DNA of 64,000 bases from Cryptomeria japonica (taxonomy: Eukaryota; Streptophyta; Pinopsida; Cupressales; Cupressaceae), in assembly GCF_030272615.1 (NCBI RefSeq), contig NC_081410.1:221333415-221397414 (forward strand), in the 5' to 3' direction. A program made the translations under genes and the position numbers. Shown piece by piece: positions 12,074-24,412 of the stretch. The notes beneath the pieces are model-generated. The model worked only from the letters and a program-made list of their open reading frames with translations. It ran no database searches and was not told the origin of the DNA. Every line of letters starts with the position of its first letter. Position 1 is the stretch's first letter.

Positions 12074-12296
12074 GATTAGAAATCAATTTTGATAATATGT
12101 TTAATTGTTATTTTTAAAAGTAAATCTTGACAATATAATTTTTGTTTTTTTTCTTTTAAAAAATATTGCAGTTCATTTAATTTAAAAACAAAAACAAAAA
12201 AAAATGATCTTTATTATTTTATTTAAAAATAATAATATATTAAAAAATTACAATTCAATTAATTAAAATAAATACTTAAATGACTTTCAAATTAAT
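12074..12296. other. AT-rich spacer between LINE-1 and LINE-2
   Basis: Continuation of the AT-rich host repeat interrupted by LINE-1. The phrase gataatatgtttaattgttatttt here resembles 5744-5760. No gene is seen. Confidence 0.5.
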
Positions 12297-12311
12297 AATC
12301 ATTATTCAATA
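12297..12311. repeat. LINE-2 target-site duplication, left copy (15 bp)
   Basis: aatcattattcaata, repeated at 22578-22592 after the A-run of LINE-2. Confidence 0.9.
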
Positions 12312-12457
12312 GCACTAAGATGGATGAAACTAGTTACCTTAAAAAAATAAAAATGTCTCTGCAAGCGAAAAATTGATGCATTCCATCGACACCCTTTTTT
12401 GAGCATTCTTTCCTGTAGCAAGGAATTTACAGAGGCTCTGTAAATCAGTTTGTTGTT

Positions 12458-14320
12458 TTGGCTAATATCTCTGGGTCTGAGGAACCTGGCAAGGTTATAT
12501 CACGGACCTGCGATCAAGAAGCCTTCTTTGCAAAAATTAAATATTTTCTGGTGGATACGGTTAGGGCTCCCCCTCCTCTTTGCAAGGGTTGGGATCGGGA
12601 TTGGCATTTGGTGAGCTGCAGAAATAATAGAGCATTAGGGAAACCAAACTACCTCAAGCGGAATCCCAATCATTGTTGGGAGGAGGGTTTTGTAAAACCT
12701 AACCAGTCAAATATTTCCTCTACTCACCATATCTTTCCTCCTCGGAGATCCTTGGGTAAATTATCAAAGAAAATGGTATCCCCGGGCCGTCACTCTTTCA
12801 TGCATAATCACAATTTAAAGGAGGCTAAGCATCCTAAATCAAATTCACCTTCAAATCCTCCAGCTAATCCTAATGGGCTGGTCATTGAAATTGATACCCA
12901 TACTAAGATTAGGTATCAAATGCATTACAACGACCAAATGATCTTTGCTCAGTGGAAAGGCTGGGGGATCCCGTCTGATCAAATTGCTTATTCGGTGTCG
13001 GCTTCTCTCAATAACCAGATAAAAATTGATATCCTTCCTGATAATTTATTAGCTATTGAATGTGGTAATCAGAGTTTGAGAAATTCTTTGCTAAACGAGG
13101 ACATATTAATATTCAAAGGTCTAGGGTTTGATTGCCGGGTATGGCAACCCCTCTTTCTTCCATCTCAATTTAATTCATGCATGGTTAATAGAGCAATTTC
13201 ACTTGATAAATTCCTTGTAGAATTGCAAAATAATGAGTTCTTAAGAATAATAGGTAACAAAATAGGCAAATTTGTAGAAGTTAAAAAATCAGCCCTAAGC
13301 TTCTTTAACCAGTTTTTGATTGTTAATATGAATATTAACATTAAATCTATAGAGCCCATAATAGTGAAATGCGACAATTTATGCTTAACCCTAGAATTGC
13401 CCTTTTATAGTGGCTCTTTCAAAGATTCTACGCTGAGGAAGATCCCCTCTGAGAAACTTTTCTACGAATCGGTCCTCAAATCTAATGGCACTCCATTTAG
13501 ATTTGTGGAAGGAGGGGGTTTTACCTTCGAAGGCTATAAGTTTAATATCAACCCTAATCATCTCACCACGGACTTATGTCCTCACAACTCCCCTGTTAAT
13601 ATATCTCACCCACCTCTTCCTCCATTGCCAACTATTAATCCACCTATAGTTGACTCATTTATTTGGGATCGAGACCTAGAAGAAGGTGAAATCAGTGAGG
13701 TGCTCCCTCAGAAAGAGCAGCCCAGACTAACTAATCTACCATCATCTAGCTTTCTCATCCCACCAGAGAGGCCAAGTCCTTTGAGATCTCCCCCTTTAAT
13801 GGTACCCACCTCCTCCTTTGAGCAACTAGAGAGGGATAGGCCTCCCCTGAATCCAGAAATGGCACCTGTGCAGGGTCAACCAATCTCTCAAGTCTCAAGA
13901 ATGGAGACCTTTGAGGTGTCAGAGGTCCATCCTCCATCTGTGATGGTTGTTTCAGATTCAATTGTAGAATCTGAGAGTGATTGAGTTGCTAGGGAAGTTA
14001 ACATCATAGCCAAATTTGTAGGGGAAGAAGTAGTAAATGACCTCATGGATCAATTGGTTGATGAAATTTGTGATGATGAGGAACTGGCAAGACAAAGGGA
14101 TCTCTATGTCAAAAATCTAATGGATATTGCCAAAGTCGACATAGAAACAAATAAACTTTTTATAGCATTAGACAACTTAGAAAATGATAACCCTAACACT
14201 CTAGGCATTCTCAGCTATGAAAGAAGTAAATATTCTCCTGACTATGCTAAAATTAGTAAGAAAAGAGGCAAGAGATCCCTTACTGAACCTAGATCAAAGG
14301 ATGGAGAAGCAAGGGGTTAG
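12458..14320 (+). pseudogene. LINE-2 ORF1: DUF4283-like protein, one in-frame stop
   Basis: The frame is open from about 12419 to 13984 (TGA) and then continues in the same frame to 14320, about 620 codons in all. No ATG lies near the 5' end. I use the TTG at 12458; the first in-frame ATG is 12773, so the original start may be lost. The region around 12910-13420 (FAQWKGWGIPSDQIAYSVSA, KFVEVKKSALSFFNQFLIVN) looks like the RNA-binding part of plant L1 ORF1 proteins. It is followed by a Pro/Ser-rich stretch and an acidic tail (SDSIVESESD). Unlike LINE-1 ORF1, no CCHC knuckle is visible. The single stop at 13982 is consistent with CGA to TGA. Function by analogy: packaging of the element RNA. Confidence 0.75.
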
Positions 14321-14376
14321 TCTAAAATATCTAATCTTTTTAATGCGGGGGAGGGGAAGTTCCTCCCCACAGAGCC

Positions 14377-17300
14377 ATGAAAATCATAACATGGAATGTT
14401 AGGGGTCTGAATGCCCCTAACAAACAATGCATCTTAAAGCACTGCATCTCTGATTCTAAACCAAATATAATGTTAATCCAAGAAACCAAAATGAACTCCT
14501 CTGAGATAGCCCTTTTCGACAAAAAACAAGGCGTTAGACAGCTAAAGCACTCCCCTGCTACAAGGGACTCTGGGGGCTTAGCCATCATTTGGGACTCTAG
14601 ATTCATCTCGTTTACACCTTTAGAGATTAAGAAAAATTGGATGGGAGGAGAAGTAGTAAGTTATAAAAATAACCTAAGATTCAAATTGATTAACGTTTAC
14701 GGTCCTATCCAAAATAGGGATAAGGCTAGGGTGTGGGTGGAATTGGAGTCTTTCCTCAGAATTTTCCCAAATGATGTATGCATCATTGGGGGAGATTTCA
14801 ATGCTATCACTAAGGTAGAAGACAAAAGAGGAGGTAGCAACAAACTTCCTCCAGCGGCTGTAGATTTCAATCATTGGATCAATAGGAACTCCCTGTTGGA
14901 AATCTAGACAGCAGATAATGCCTTCACCTAGAACAATAGAAGGCTTGGTTTCTATAACATTGTTGAGAAACTAGATAGGTTCTTTACCCATGGAGGGCTC
15001 TCAGAGCTTAACTTTACCCTGAATGCAGAACCCCTCCCTTTAGCAAGATCTAACCATTTCCCACTCCAACTAATCTTATTATCTGACCACTCCCCTAAAA
15101 AATGTCCCTTCAAATTTGAGAGCATGTGGTTCAGAGATGATAACTTTTTAAACTTAATTGAGAACTAGTGGAGAAGCTCTATTTTCTCTAGTTCGAAGAT
15201 GTTTATTATCACAAGCAATTTAAAGCCTATCAAAAGGAAGCTCTTAGAATGGAACAGGACTAATTTTGGAAATATTTTCGATAAAAAACTCCTAATAGAA
15301 AATGATCTTCAGAATGTTAACATTGAGGTTCTTGAGAATGGGATGGATGAGCATCTCTTCCTCAAAGAAAAGGCTCTACTCTCTGAATATGAAAAGACAC
15401 TCTCAAATGAAGAGATCTTTTGGAAACAAAAATTGAAGGAGACTTGGTTGAGTGATGGGGACCGAAATACTAAGTTTTTCCACAATAGTACTAAGTAGAG
15501 GTGATGGTTCAATCAAATTTCTAAAATTAAGAATTGCCAGGGTTCCATCTTGTCTGAACCAGATGATGTTGCCTCCGAGGCAGTAAGGTTTTTTGATAAA
15601 ATCTTAAACAATATTGAAGGCTCCAGCCTGAGAGGCCAACTCAATATTATCAAGAATCTTCCAAAACTCATTAACGATGACCACAACAAAATCCTGTCAA
15701 AGAAATTCTTTGAGGAGGAGGTTAAATATGTCCTTATGAATATGAATCCCGACAAGGCCACGGGCCCGAATGGCTTCCCCACTAGCTTTTTCCAAAAATG
15801 TTGGGGTTTTATGGGGGCAGAGATCACAGACGCCTTAGAAGGTATTAGGAACTCGGGTAAGATTCTCAAAGAAATCAACAATATCTTCTTAGCTCTCACC
15901 CCCAAAAAAGAGAATCTTGAAATCTTTAATGACTTCAAACCAATAGCCCTTTACAACACTCTGTACAAACTCTTAACCAAAACCCTAGCAGCCAGACTCC
16001 AGAATCATCTCCCCATTATCATTAGTGAAGAACAAACTGGCTTTGTAGTAGATGGATCAATCTATGATGGGGTTATTATAGCCCAAGAGGCCATTTATTC
16101 GATCCAGCTCAACAGGACCCCAAGTATGCTACTCAAATTAGACATAAGCAAAGCTTACAACAAAGTTGATTGGTGCTTCCTAGGTAAATGCTTGGAGGCC
16201 TTTGGATTTTCCAAATCCTGGATCAACCTAATATTTGAATGGTATATCCACCCCCAAATTCTCGGTCTTGGTTAATGGTTCCCCGGAAGGTTTCTTCAGC
16301 AGCTCAAGAGGGCTCAGGCAAGGAGATCCTATGTCCCCCTTCCTCTTCATCAGCATGGCCGAAGCCCTAGATAGATCTATCTCTAAGGCCAAAGAGGAAG
16401 GTGGGATCCAAGGAATCCCCATTACCAGCAGCCTCCCTCCCTTTACCCACCAACAATTTGTCGATGACATGATGCTTTTTGGGTAGGGAAGTGTAAGGGA
16501 AGCGAGCACCTTCAAAGGCATCCTTAATTCCTATATGCTAGCCTCGGGTCAAGAGGTGAATCTGGCCAAGTCTGCAGTTTTTATGTTCAAAATAGACCCC
16601 TCCTTAGGAAAAGTGATCAGCAATGTCCTGGGGATTAGTGAAGGAACTCTTCCTTGCAAATACCTAGGCATTCCCCTTGACAAGGGTAGAAGACCCTCAA
16701 AATTATGGGACAACTTGGTGGATAAAATCAAGTCCAGGATTAACTCTTGGAAAGGAAAATGGCTCTCTTCTGCAAGTAGATAAACCTTGGTTAAATCAGT
16801 CTTGTCAGCTATGCCCATTTACCAGCTCTCCTGTCAACATTTATCTTCTTCTAAACTTGCAAAGCTCAACAAGCATCTCAGGACTTTCTTTTGGCAAGGT
16901 GCTAATGACAATCGTAAAATATCACTCATATCCTCGAACAAGATATGCAAACCTAAAGAAGAAGGAGGAGTTGGCATTAAAAACCTTCATGATCAGGGCA
17001 AAGCCTTGGGTGCCAAGTTGGTCTGGAGGATGTTCAAAACCCCCCACCTCAAATGGGCTCTCTTGTTGCACCAAAAATACCTTAATGGAGGGAATCCTAT
17101 CCAAATCTTCAGAGAAACCAACCCTCCCAGAGGGTCCTACCTATTGAATTTTATGTTAGACTGTAGGAGGATTATCTCTAACAAACTTACTTGGAACCTG
17201 GGGTCTGGGGATAAAGCTCTTTTCTGATCTGATTCATGGGGTGGATATAAGGCCATTGATAATATCCATGACTTTGGTGCTACTCATATCCTTCTTGAAT

Positions 17301-18577
17301 CTCATAGAGGACTCCTGTTAAACAGCTATATCTCCCCTTCAGAGGATGGGGCTGGTTGGCAGTGGATCGAGAAGGAAGATGAGGATATCCCGATAAAGGA
17401 TAAACAAAAACTTATGGCAATTCTTAAATCAAGGAACATTGCCTTAGGTTAGGTTGAGGACAAGCTCATCTAGGATGGCTCCCTAAGAGGAGATTAAAAC
17501 TCCTAGGATGGGTACTCTCTCATCTCCAAATCGTTTATAAGACCTATGACTAAGCTTCCTTTGAAACTTTGCTGGGATAAATACTGTCTACCTAAGGCAG
17601 GTATCTTCTCCTGGCTTGCAGTTCAGAACAAGCTCCTAACTATGGACAAATTTAGAAGAATGGGGTATGAGGGCCCTAGTAGATTTCCTATTTGTGAGGT
17701 AGACAAGGAAGACACCAATCATATCCTCCTTAACAGCCCCTTTGCTCACAAATGTTGGATCTGATTCACCAACAAACTTGAATGGTCTGCGGCCTTCCCC
17801 TACACCATCTTTGGAATGCTCAAGGAATGGCCTCTCCTCAGGTGTGGCTGTCTCTTTGAAGGTTTATGGACCACTCTTCCTTCTTCCATTATGTGGGAAC
17901 TATGGAAGGAGAGAAATAGACATCTCTTTAAGAATGAAAAACTAGAGGTTCCTAGAATCATTAACAGGATAGAGTCAGCTATCACTAAGCTCATGAACAA
18001 CCGACCGTCATCAGGCACATTGAAGAATGCCTCTATCACTTATTGGGATGAAAAGATGATAAAACATTGGGAAGGCTTATCCTTTCCTCCCTTTGTAGGA
18101 GATGGTCCTATTGCAAGTCTTCGATCAAGGGATGCATGCAGATGGCAGCCCCCAGGCGAAGGTTGGATGAAGCTAAACTTTGATGGGGCATCCCATGGCA
18201 ACCCAGGGCAAGCAGGGATAGGATGTGTTGTTCATAATTGGAAAGGCAAGGAAATAGAAACCCTTTCCTCTCTAGTTGGCATCAACACCAACAATTGGGC
18301 GGAACTTATGGCCCTAGTGGAGGGTCTGCATTTATGTAGGAAACTAGGAGTTAAGAACTTGGAAATTGAAGGAGATTCGGCTATAATTGTCAATGCTCTG
18401 AGGAAAGGTAGTATGCCTAATTGAAGACTAAATACTTTGTTGTCAAAAGCTCTTGACTTATGCAAAGATTTTGATAGGTTCACAGTCAATCATATTTATA
18501 GGGAGGGCAATAATAGAGCGGATGAGTTGGCCAACTTGGGAGTCGATGGCATCAATCTCCTATCTATGCCACCTTAA
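14377..18577 (+). pseudogene. LINE-2 ORF2: endonuclease, reverse transcriptase, zinc-binding domain, RNase H
   Basis: ATG 14377 begins MKIITWNVRGLNAPNKQ. The endonuclease motifs are LIQETK, INVYGP, GGDFNAI and LSDHSP. In the RT domain I see NPDKATGPNGFP, LKLDISKAYNKVDW, GLRQGDPMSPFLF and the catalytic FVDD near 16460. The zinc-binding region (FSWLAVQNKLLT) precedes RNase H, whose signatures are LNFDGASHGNPG, NNWAELMAL, LEIEGDSA and HIYREGNNRADELANLG. The stop at 18575-18577 gives about 1400 codons. The frame changes at the C-run near 16250. In-frame stops include 14905, 14929, 15166, 15496, 15502, 16484, 16781, 17225, 17471, 17762 and 18422, several at expected Trp or Gln positions. The protein would nick target DNA and copy the element RNA. 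Confidence 0.9.
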
Positions 18578-18995
18578 GGTAACCCCCTCTTTTGTTTTCG
18601 TGTCCTAAGTGGTCATTAGCATGTTTCTCCTTTCATCCCCTTATGTTTCTCTTGCCCAGACTATGTTTTAACCCCCTTATTTATTCCTCTTCTTGCCCCT
18701 ATATTTACATATAGATACTCAGACAAACATTCAGTTTAAATATGCCCATATATCTATTCTCCCAAACTTTACTCGGGTAGTTAGGCTCAATCCATGGTCG
18801 GATATAATCATTAAAACACAAATCTCAATCATATATTTTTATTCCTCTCCTTCATACCCATTTAGTCTTCCATCCTTTAGCCCAAGGAGAGGCCCCTCAT
18901 CTAATATTTTTGTATATACTTATCTGGGAACTTTCATTATCAAACCCTCACCTTGATTCAGTCATCCATCCTCATATTCAGCCTCTCATGGGCAT
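18578..18995 (+). other. LINE-2 3' UTR, unique first part
   Basis: Pyrimidine-rich non-coding sequence directly after the ORF2 stop. No ORF of interest is present; the short frames here look like chance. Confidence 0.6.
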
Positions 18996-19166
18996 ATATA
19001 CACACACACACACACATATATATACATATACATGTATATATATGTATATATACATATATATATACATACATATATACATATATATATATGTATATGTATA
19101 TATATGTGTGTGTGTGTATATATGTGTATATGTGTGTATATATATATATGCAGGTTTTATCTCACA

Positions 19167-19244
<78 letters not shown>

Positions 19245-19347
19245 CATTATATATTCTTATATATATAAGAATATATATATATGTATATATATATGTATAT
19301 ATATGTATGTATATATATATGTATATATATTTATATATATTCTTATT
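18996..19347. repeat. TA/CA-rich microsatellite in the LINE-2 3' UTR
   Basis: The tract opens with (CA)n at 19002-19015, then runs as interrupted (TA)n, TATG and TGTG tracts, including a long pure (TA)n near 19170-19230. Tyr/Ile-rich reading frames on both strands here are artefacts of the repeat. Confidence 0.95.
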
Positions 19348-20236
19348 AGTCTCTTGAAGTTTACTGATCTTTCATCCTTGAAGATCGGCTTAGCTTATCA
19401 TCTTTATACATCACAACATCACTGTTTAATATCTACATGTCGTTCTCTGTCTGGAAATAATTGGACAGAATATGGTTAACACAAATTGACAAGTCTTTGT
19501 CCCGATCTAGTTCTTCCTCTGCTCGATTCTTCTCATCATCGAACTCCTGTTTCCACCGAGGATACTTTTATTTTGAATATTACTTCGATCAAGTATTTCC
19601 TTCTTTCATTGAAATATTGTATTCGGTCACTATGGTTGTTTCCTCACCATACCTATCTGATATTCATTGGGTTTTTATGTTGAAGAAACCTCAGGCTTCG
19701 ATGACCTCCTCTATTTTTTCACTTGAAACACTTCTTCCATCGAAATCACCATGCCCTATCGGTGATTGGATCTATTGTCTCACCGAAGCCTTTCTTTATC
19801 CTCTCTTTTCATCTTCCACCGATAAAGTCGCATTTGTGAAACCATGCATATCGGAGGCATGCCTTTTAGCTTCCTTGAAACCTATTTCCTCATCGATATC
19901 TTTTATCGATGTAGCTTCCTTTTGCCTGATCAACATTATTCTTTCGATGAGAACATTCCTTTTGGTGAGTCCTTTTATGTTGCACTGATGGTATTATCTC
20001 CTCGAAGACCTTTTCCCGCCGATGAAAACCATCTCCGCTTTCCTCGATATCTTTTGTCGATGGAATTAATATATTCGATGAGTCTTTTTTGAAGTTCATC
20101 GGTGCTTCCTTTCATCAATGGCCCTTCTATATCGATGAGACATTGATGGGTCTCATCGATATTATTTGAACTCAGATATCTTAATAGGATACTATTACAC
20201 CTACTTGATGACTTGTGGGCTACCATGGTATTAATG
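19348..20236 (+). repeat. 889-bp tandem duplication, copy 1
   Basis: Starts agtctcttgaagtttactg and ends ctaccatggtattaatg. It aligns over its whole length with copy 2. It is dense in TCGATGA, ATCGAT and CACCGA words, for example atcgatatcttttatcgatg near 19893. The open frames inside are not conserved as protein signatures. Confidence 0.9.
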
Positions 20237-21125
20237 AGTCTCTTGAAGTTTACTGATCTTTCATCCTTGAATATTGGCTTAACTTATCATCTTTATACAT
20301 CACAACATCACTGTTTTATATCTTCATGTCGTTCTTTGTCTGGAAATAATTGGACAGAATATGGTTAACACAAATTGACAAGTCTTTGTCCCGATCCAGT
20401 TCTGCCACTTCTCGATTCTTCTCATCATCGAACTCTTGTTTCCACCGATGATACTTTTATTTTGAATATTACTTCGATCAAGTATTTCCTTCTTTTATTG
20501 AAATACTGTATTCGGTCACTATGGTTGTTTCCTCACCGATACCTATCTGATATCCATTGGGTTTTTATGTTGAAGAAGCCTCGGGCTTCGGTGACCTCCT
20601 TTATTTTTCCACCAAAACACTTCTTCCATCGAAATCATCATGCCTAGTCGGTGAATGGATCTATTGTCTCACCGAAGCCTTTCTTTATCCTCCCTTATCA
20701 GCTTCCACCGATAAGTCGCATCGGTGAAACCCTGTGTATCGGAGGCATGCATTTTAGCTTCCTCAAAACCTATTTCCTCATCGATATCTTTTATCGATGT
20801 AGCTTCCTTTTGCCTGATCGACATTGTTCTTTTGATGAGAACATTCCTTTCGGTGAGTTCTTTTTATGTTGCACCGATGGTATTATCTCCTCGAAGACCT
20901 TTTCCCATCGATGAAAACCATCTCCGCTTTCCTTGATATCTTTTGTTGATGGAATTGTTGTCTTCGATGAGTCTTTTCTAAATTTCATCGGTGCTTCCTT
21001 TCTTCGATGGCCCTTCTATATCGATGAGACATTTTTGGGTCTCATCGATATTATTTGAACCCGGATATCTTAATAGGATGCTATTACACCCGCTTAATGA
21101 CTTATGGGCTACCATGGTATTAATG
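20237..21125 (+). repeat. 889-bp tandem duplication, copy 2
   Basis: Same start and end words as copy 1, offset by 889 bp. Scattered substitutions and small indels show that the duplication is not very recent. It lies inside the LINE-2 TSD, so it belongs to the inserted element or arose after insertion. Confidence 0.9.
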
Positions 21126-21632
21126 AAAATGATGATTATATAACCATTTTCATTCTCTTATTCAGATTTATCCATCTTAGACTCGGATGTTTAAGTATTT
21201 CCTCCTTATATTTGATCACTCCTAAATTTATCTTTTTCAGTCTTGCTGTTCTGCTAAGATAAGCTTTAAGACTAGAAGGAGGCAATACCTTACATTAATG
21301 AGCATAGGTATAGAAATGTGCTGGCATATCTTGCTCCCAGATATATTTGATCATGGATATATAGGTATTATTATTTATGTAGATATTTCCTTCTTTTAGG
21401 ACTAACACTTACCTAGATATCCTCGTCTCTATTTTACCTTTTTGATCCCTTATATTCTTGATGTTTTGTCTCTTGTTCTGTTCTTAAGAAGCTTTCTGGC
21501 TTTAATCTCTCTAGGTTGCTTTAACTTAGCTTCGTAATTTTGTTAAGTTGTGTATATGCTATGCATCATCCTCTTCCCTATGTATGATCGGCCCCAAACA
21601 CCTTTAGGCTTTCTAGGCCTTCCATGGTTGCA

Positions 21633-21678
<46 letters not shown>

Positions 21679-22577
21679 ATTTGTATTTATATTTCTATAT
21701 ATCTTATCATCATTCACATTATATATTAGGATTTTGTTCAGACTCACATCTACATAATCATATTCATATATAGTTTCCTATTTTCCTGCATGTTCTCTCA
21801 GTTTTAAGTTAAATCAGTCTTAGATGCATATGTCAATTTTCCTCTTTCTTCCCATTAATATCCAGCATCTTATTATTAGATTAAGGGTCGACCTGATAAA
21901 ATTTTATCTCACTTAAAGCTTTCCCATGACACTCAATAAGGGCCTGGAAGGCTCTCGAACCATATTCTTTAAGATGGTAGCTCCACGCAATCTCTTTGCA
22001 GGAATATTTATGGAATTTGCCTCGTTAATATTTATTGAGTTTATGCTCTTCAATGGGTAATCACTCTCGCATTATGTTTCTGGAGATTTTTTGAGACTAA
22101 TATTTTGAGCTATGTATCCTAACAAGGTGACCATCCAGGCAGGTATGATATATTGTATAAGTTGACATGTTCGGTTTTCTTTTTCCTAACATTCTGGTGG
22201 GAGTTTTTCTCAAGATTTTGTGCAACATAAGGAGCAGAGTATGCTTAACCCTGTGTTTCAGGAATAGCAAGAACTGTCACCCACAAATGGCAGCATCACC
22301 CCAAGAGATGGGCAATCAGCTGCTCAACTTTACACAGAGGATTTCTACATACAATCTTCATTATTTTGGACAAGTTCCCTTTGTGATCTTGTATCTCCAT
22401 TTTGTATCGTATTCTTAATTTTTTCTGATACTTGAGGGATCTGGGCTAGACCAAAGGTTTTCTTCCCTCCATTCTTTCCTACCGGTGCCCACACTGAATG
22501 GAGGTGTAAATGTAAACCTATCTATTTTTTAAATTAATAAAATTCTTTGGCCTCGGCCTTTTATCGATCAAAAAAAA
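21126..22577 (+). other. LINE-2 3' UTR, distal part with (TA)n(GA)n and poly(A) end
   Basis: Non-coding. A (TA)n(GA)n microsatellite lies at about 21632-21677. The last 130 bp contains ccggtgcccacactgaatgg, then aataaaattc (a possible polyadenylation signal at about 22537), and ends in the A-run before the TSD. Confidence 0.7.
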
Positions 22578-22592
22578 AATCATTATTCAATA
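22578..22592. repeat. LINE-2 target-site duplication, right copy (15 bp)
   Basis: aatcattattcaata, pairing with 12297-12311. Confidence 0.9.
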
Positions 22593-23142
22593 AAATTTAA
22601 TAACATTAAAATAATATTAAAATTTTTTAAATCAATCTCGAAAGATATATTTTATAATGACTGTATTTTACTTATGTTATAATGAGAAAAGAAAACTCAT
22701 TTTAAGGTTTAATATGCTACAATTTTTTTTATCCAAAATAAAAACAGTATAATCATTTTAATCTCGAGCGATATATCTAAGAGAGCAATATTTTAAAGAG
22801 ATGGTTAAAGTTCAAAAAGATATATTGTAAATTGAGGTGAAAATTGTTCAATTTTAGAGAATATATATTAAAATAGGTGAGTATTGAATTTAAAAAATAA
22901 AGAAACTAAAAATTTATGAAAATAAAATGTTTTCTAGATAAATATTATTTCAAGTAAATATTTTAATTTAAAGGCTAGTAAATATTTATTTATGTATATT
23001 AAATTGATAATATAAGAGGTGGTAATTGTTAGTTTATAAAATAATTTTTTTATACAATTGAAATCAACACTTACAATCTTATAAACTTTAAATTCATTTT
23101 CCTTTCTTCAAATATTTACAATTATAGATCTACACTTAAAAC
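22593..23142. other. AT-rich DNA, no gene recognised
   Basis: Continuation of the AT-rich host DNA beyond LINE-2. No ORF, repeat pair or RNA gene could be supported. Confidence 0.5.
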
Positions 23143-23884
23143 TGTCCCAGCCTAATTATTTAATTATCCTCTTTTCTTCTATTAATTAAATGAATATTTG
23201 TTTGTTTAATTAATTCACTAAGCCTTTTCTATCCTAATTTAAATAAAAAATTATTTATTTAAATTCTTTTTTTTTCAAATTAAATTAATATTTTCATTTA
23301 CTTAATTTATGTGGCCCTTCTTCTATTAATTAAATAAAATATTTAATTTATTTAATTAATTCATTAACCTTTACCCCTTCCATTTATCTAAATGACAAGC
23401 AGCCCCTTTTCCATCTTAACCAGCTCTGTTTTATTATTTCCTCTACCTACCCTTCAATCTTAGATGACAATCTTTTGTCTCACCTCTTAATCCCATCCCT
23501 TCTTTTTTTTAGGATGCTCTCTATATAAGAGACTTCCTCCTCTTTCTTTCATCATTAAATCTTGGAGCATATTTACATTCTATTGAATTAACTTTAGCCT
23601 ACATCATGATCAAGTCTACATCATCACAACCACATCCATTCTTCATTGAGCTCTTGTACAAGTGCACCACAAAACTGAAAACAACCATATCAAAACAAGA
23701 TCAATCGAGATATGAGAACAATGAATGTCAACCATTTGAATATATGAAGATATCATTTGATTCATTTCATGATTTTGCATATTTGATCATTCTTCATTAA
23801 TGTTTTGTTGAATTTCGTTTTAGATATAGGGTTTTGGTTGGAACTAGGGTTTGCAATATTTGGGGTTCAAATTGAACATATACA
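23143..23884 (+). repeat. Old LTR of a Gypsy-like element (element F), partial evidence
   Basis: The stretch starts TGTCCCAGCC and ends TACA, followed by ttttgacacacttggtgag. That layout resembles the LTR/primer-site junctions at 25292 and 59848 (ca|ttttggtgaaccc). It has AT-rich inverted words (attaattaaat...atttaattaatt) like the LTR at 58604-59848, and a ctatataagag TATA box near 23521. No partner LTR was found, so the boundaries are estimates. Confidence 0.45.
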
Positions 23885-24118
23885 TTTTGACACACTTGGT
23901 GAGACTCTTGTCCCTTGTTTTTAACATTTTTCTTTGAGTTTTTTAGTGTTTTCAGATTTGAAGGCTAAATTTTGTGATGATTTTTGATCAATTTTGCATT
24001 TCTACCAATTTTTGTTGTGTTTCTGGATATTATGTCAGATTCTGGTTCTTACCCCGTTTTTGGCCATTATTGTTGTGTATGTGGTTGTTATTAGCATGTA
24101 TATGACATATATTGTCAT
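23885..24118 (+). other. Leader of element F, left of the gag-only insertion
   Basis: T-rich untranslated-looking DNA between the old LTR and the insertion at 24119. It is expected to continue at 31859, where the TSD gtcat (24114-24118 and 31854-31858) rejoins it. Confidence 0.4.
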
Positions 24119-24404
24119 TGTAGCATCCTAAAATTGCGACACATGCAATTTCGACTGCATTTTGGTCTTCACGATGGCGACGCAACACGCAACCTGAATG
24201 GAGACCCCGAAACCTGATTATGACACTGAAAACTGCATTTTCTTGCACCCTGGCCTGAACCTCCTTTGCACCCTGCTGTCCCGGGGTCCTATTTTGGGCC
24301 CCGTCTCTTTTGGACTTCGGGTCTTTATGTTTGCAAATTGGAAAATTATCTTTCCTGGTCGGCCTAAGGTCGGGAAAATCAGTCTATCAGCCCTAAATGA
24401 CAAG

Positions 24405-24412
24405 TATATAAA
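24405..24412 (+). promoter_or_regulatory. TATA box of the 5' LTR
   Basis: tatataaa in a GC-mixed context, conserved in the 3' LTR at 30966-30973. Transcription would start roughly 30 bp downstream, near the attcaagc repeats. Confidence 0.6.

Larger units (their letters stand above)
12312..22577 (+). mobile_element. LINE-2: full-span 10.3-kb L1-type LINE with RNase H and a 4-kb 3' UTR
   Basis: A perfect 15-bp TSD sets both ends and so shows that everything from 12312 to 22577 arrived as one insertion. The order is a short 5' UTR, ORF1 (12458-14320), a 56-bp gap, ORF2 (14377-18577), and a 4.0-kb 3' region that ends in gatcaaaaaaaa. Plant L1 elements are usually 6-7 kb, so the 3' region is exceptionally long. 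It contains a TA-rich microsatellite, an 889-bp tandem duplication and a CT/TA-rich part. ORF1 has only one in-frame stop, while ORF2 has about a dozen stops and one frameshift near 16245. RNase H at the ORF2 C-terminus places it in the RNase-H-bearing plant L1 lineage. Confidence 0.9.

Noticed and set aside
18910-19479. Long Tyr/Ile-rich open frames on both strands
   Set aside because: They are translations of the TA/TG/CA microsatellite; all frames of such a repeat stay open.
19461-20936. Open frames in the 889-bp duplication
   Set aside because: The frames differ between the two copies and carry no recognisable motif; they are by-products of the repeat.
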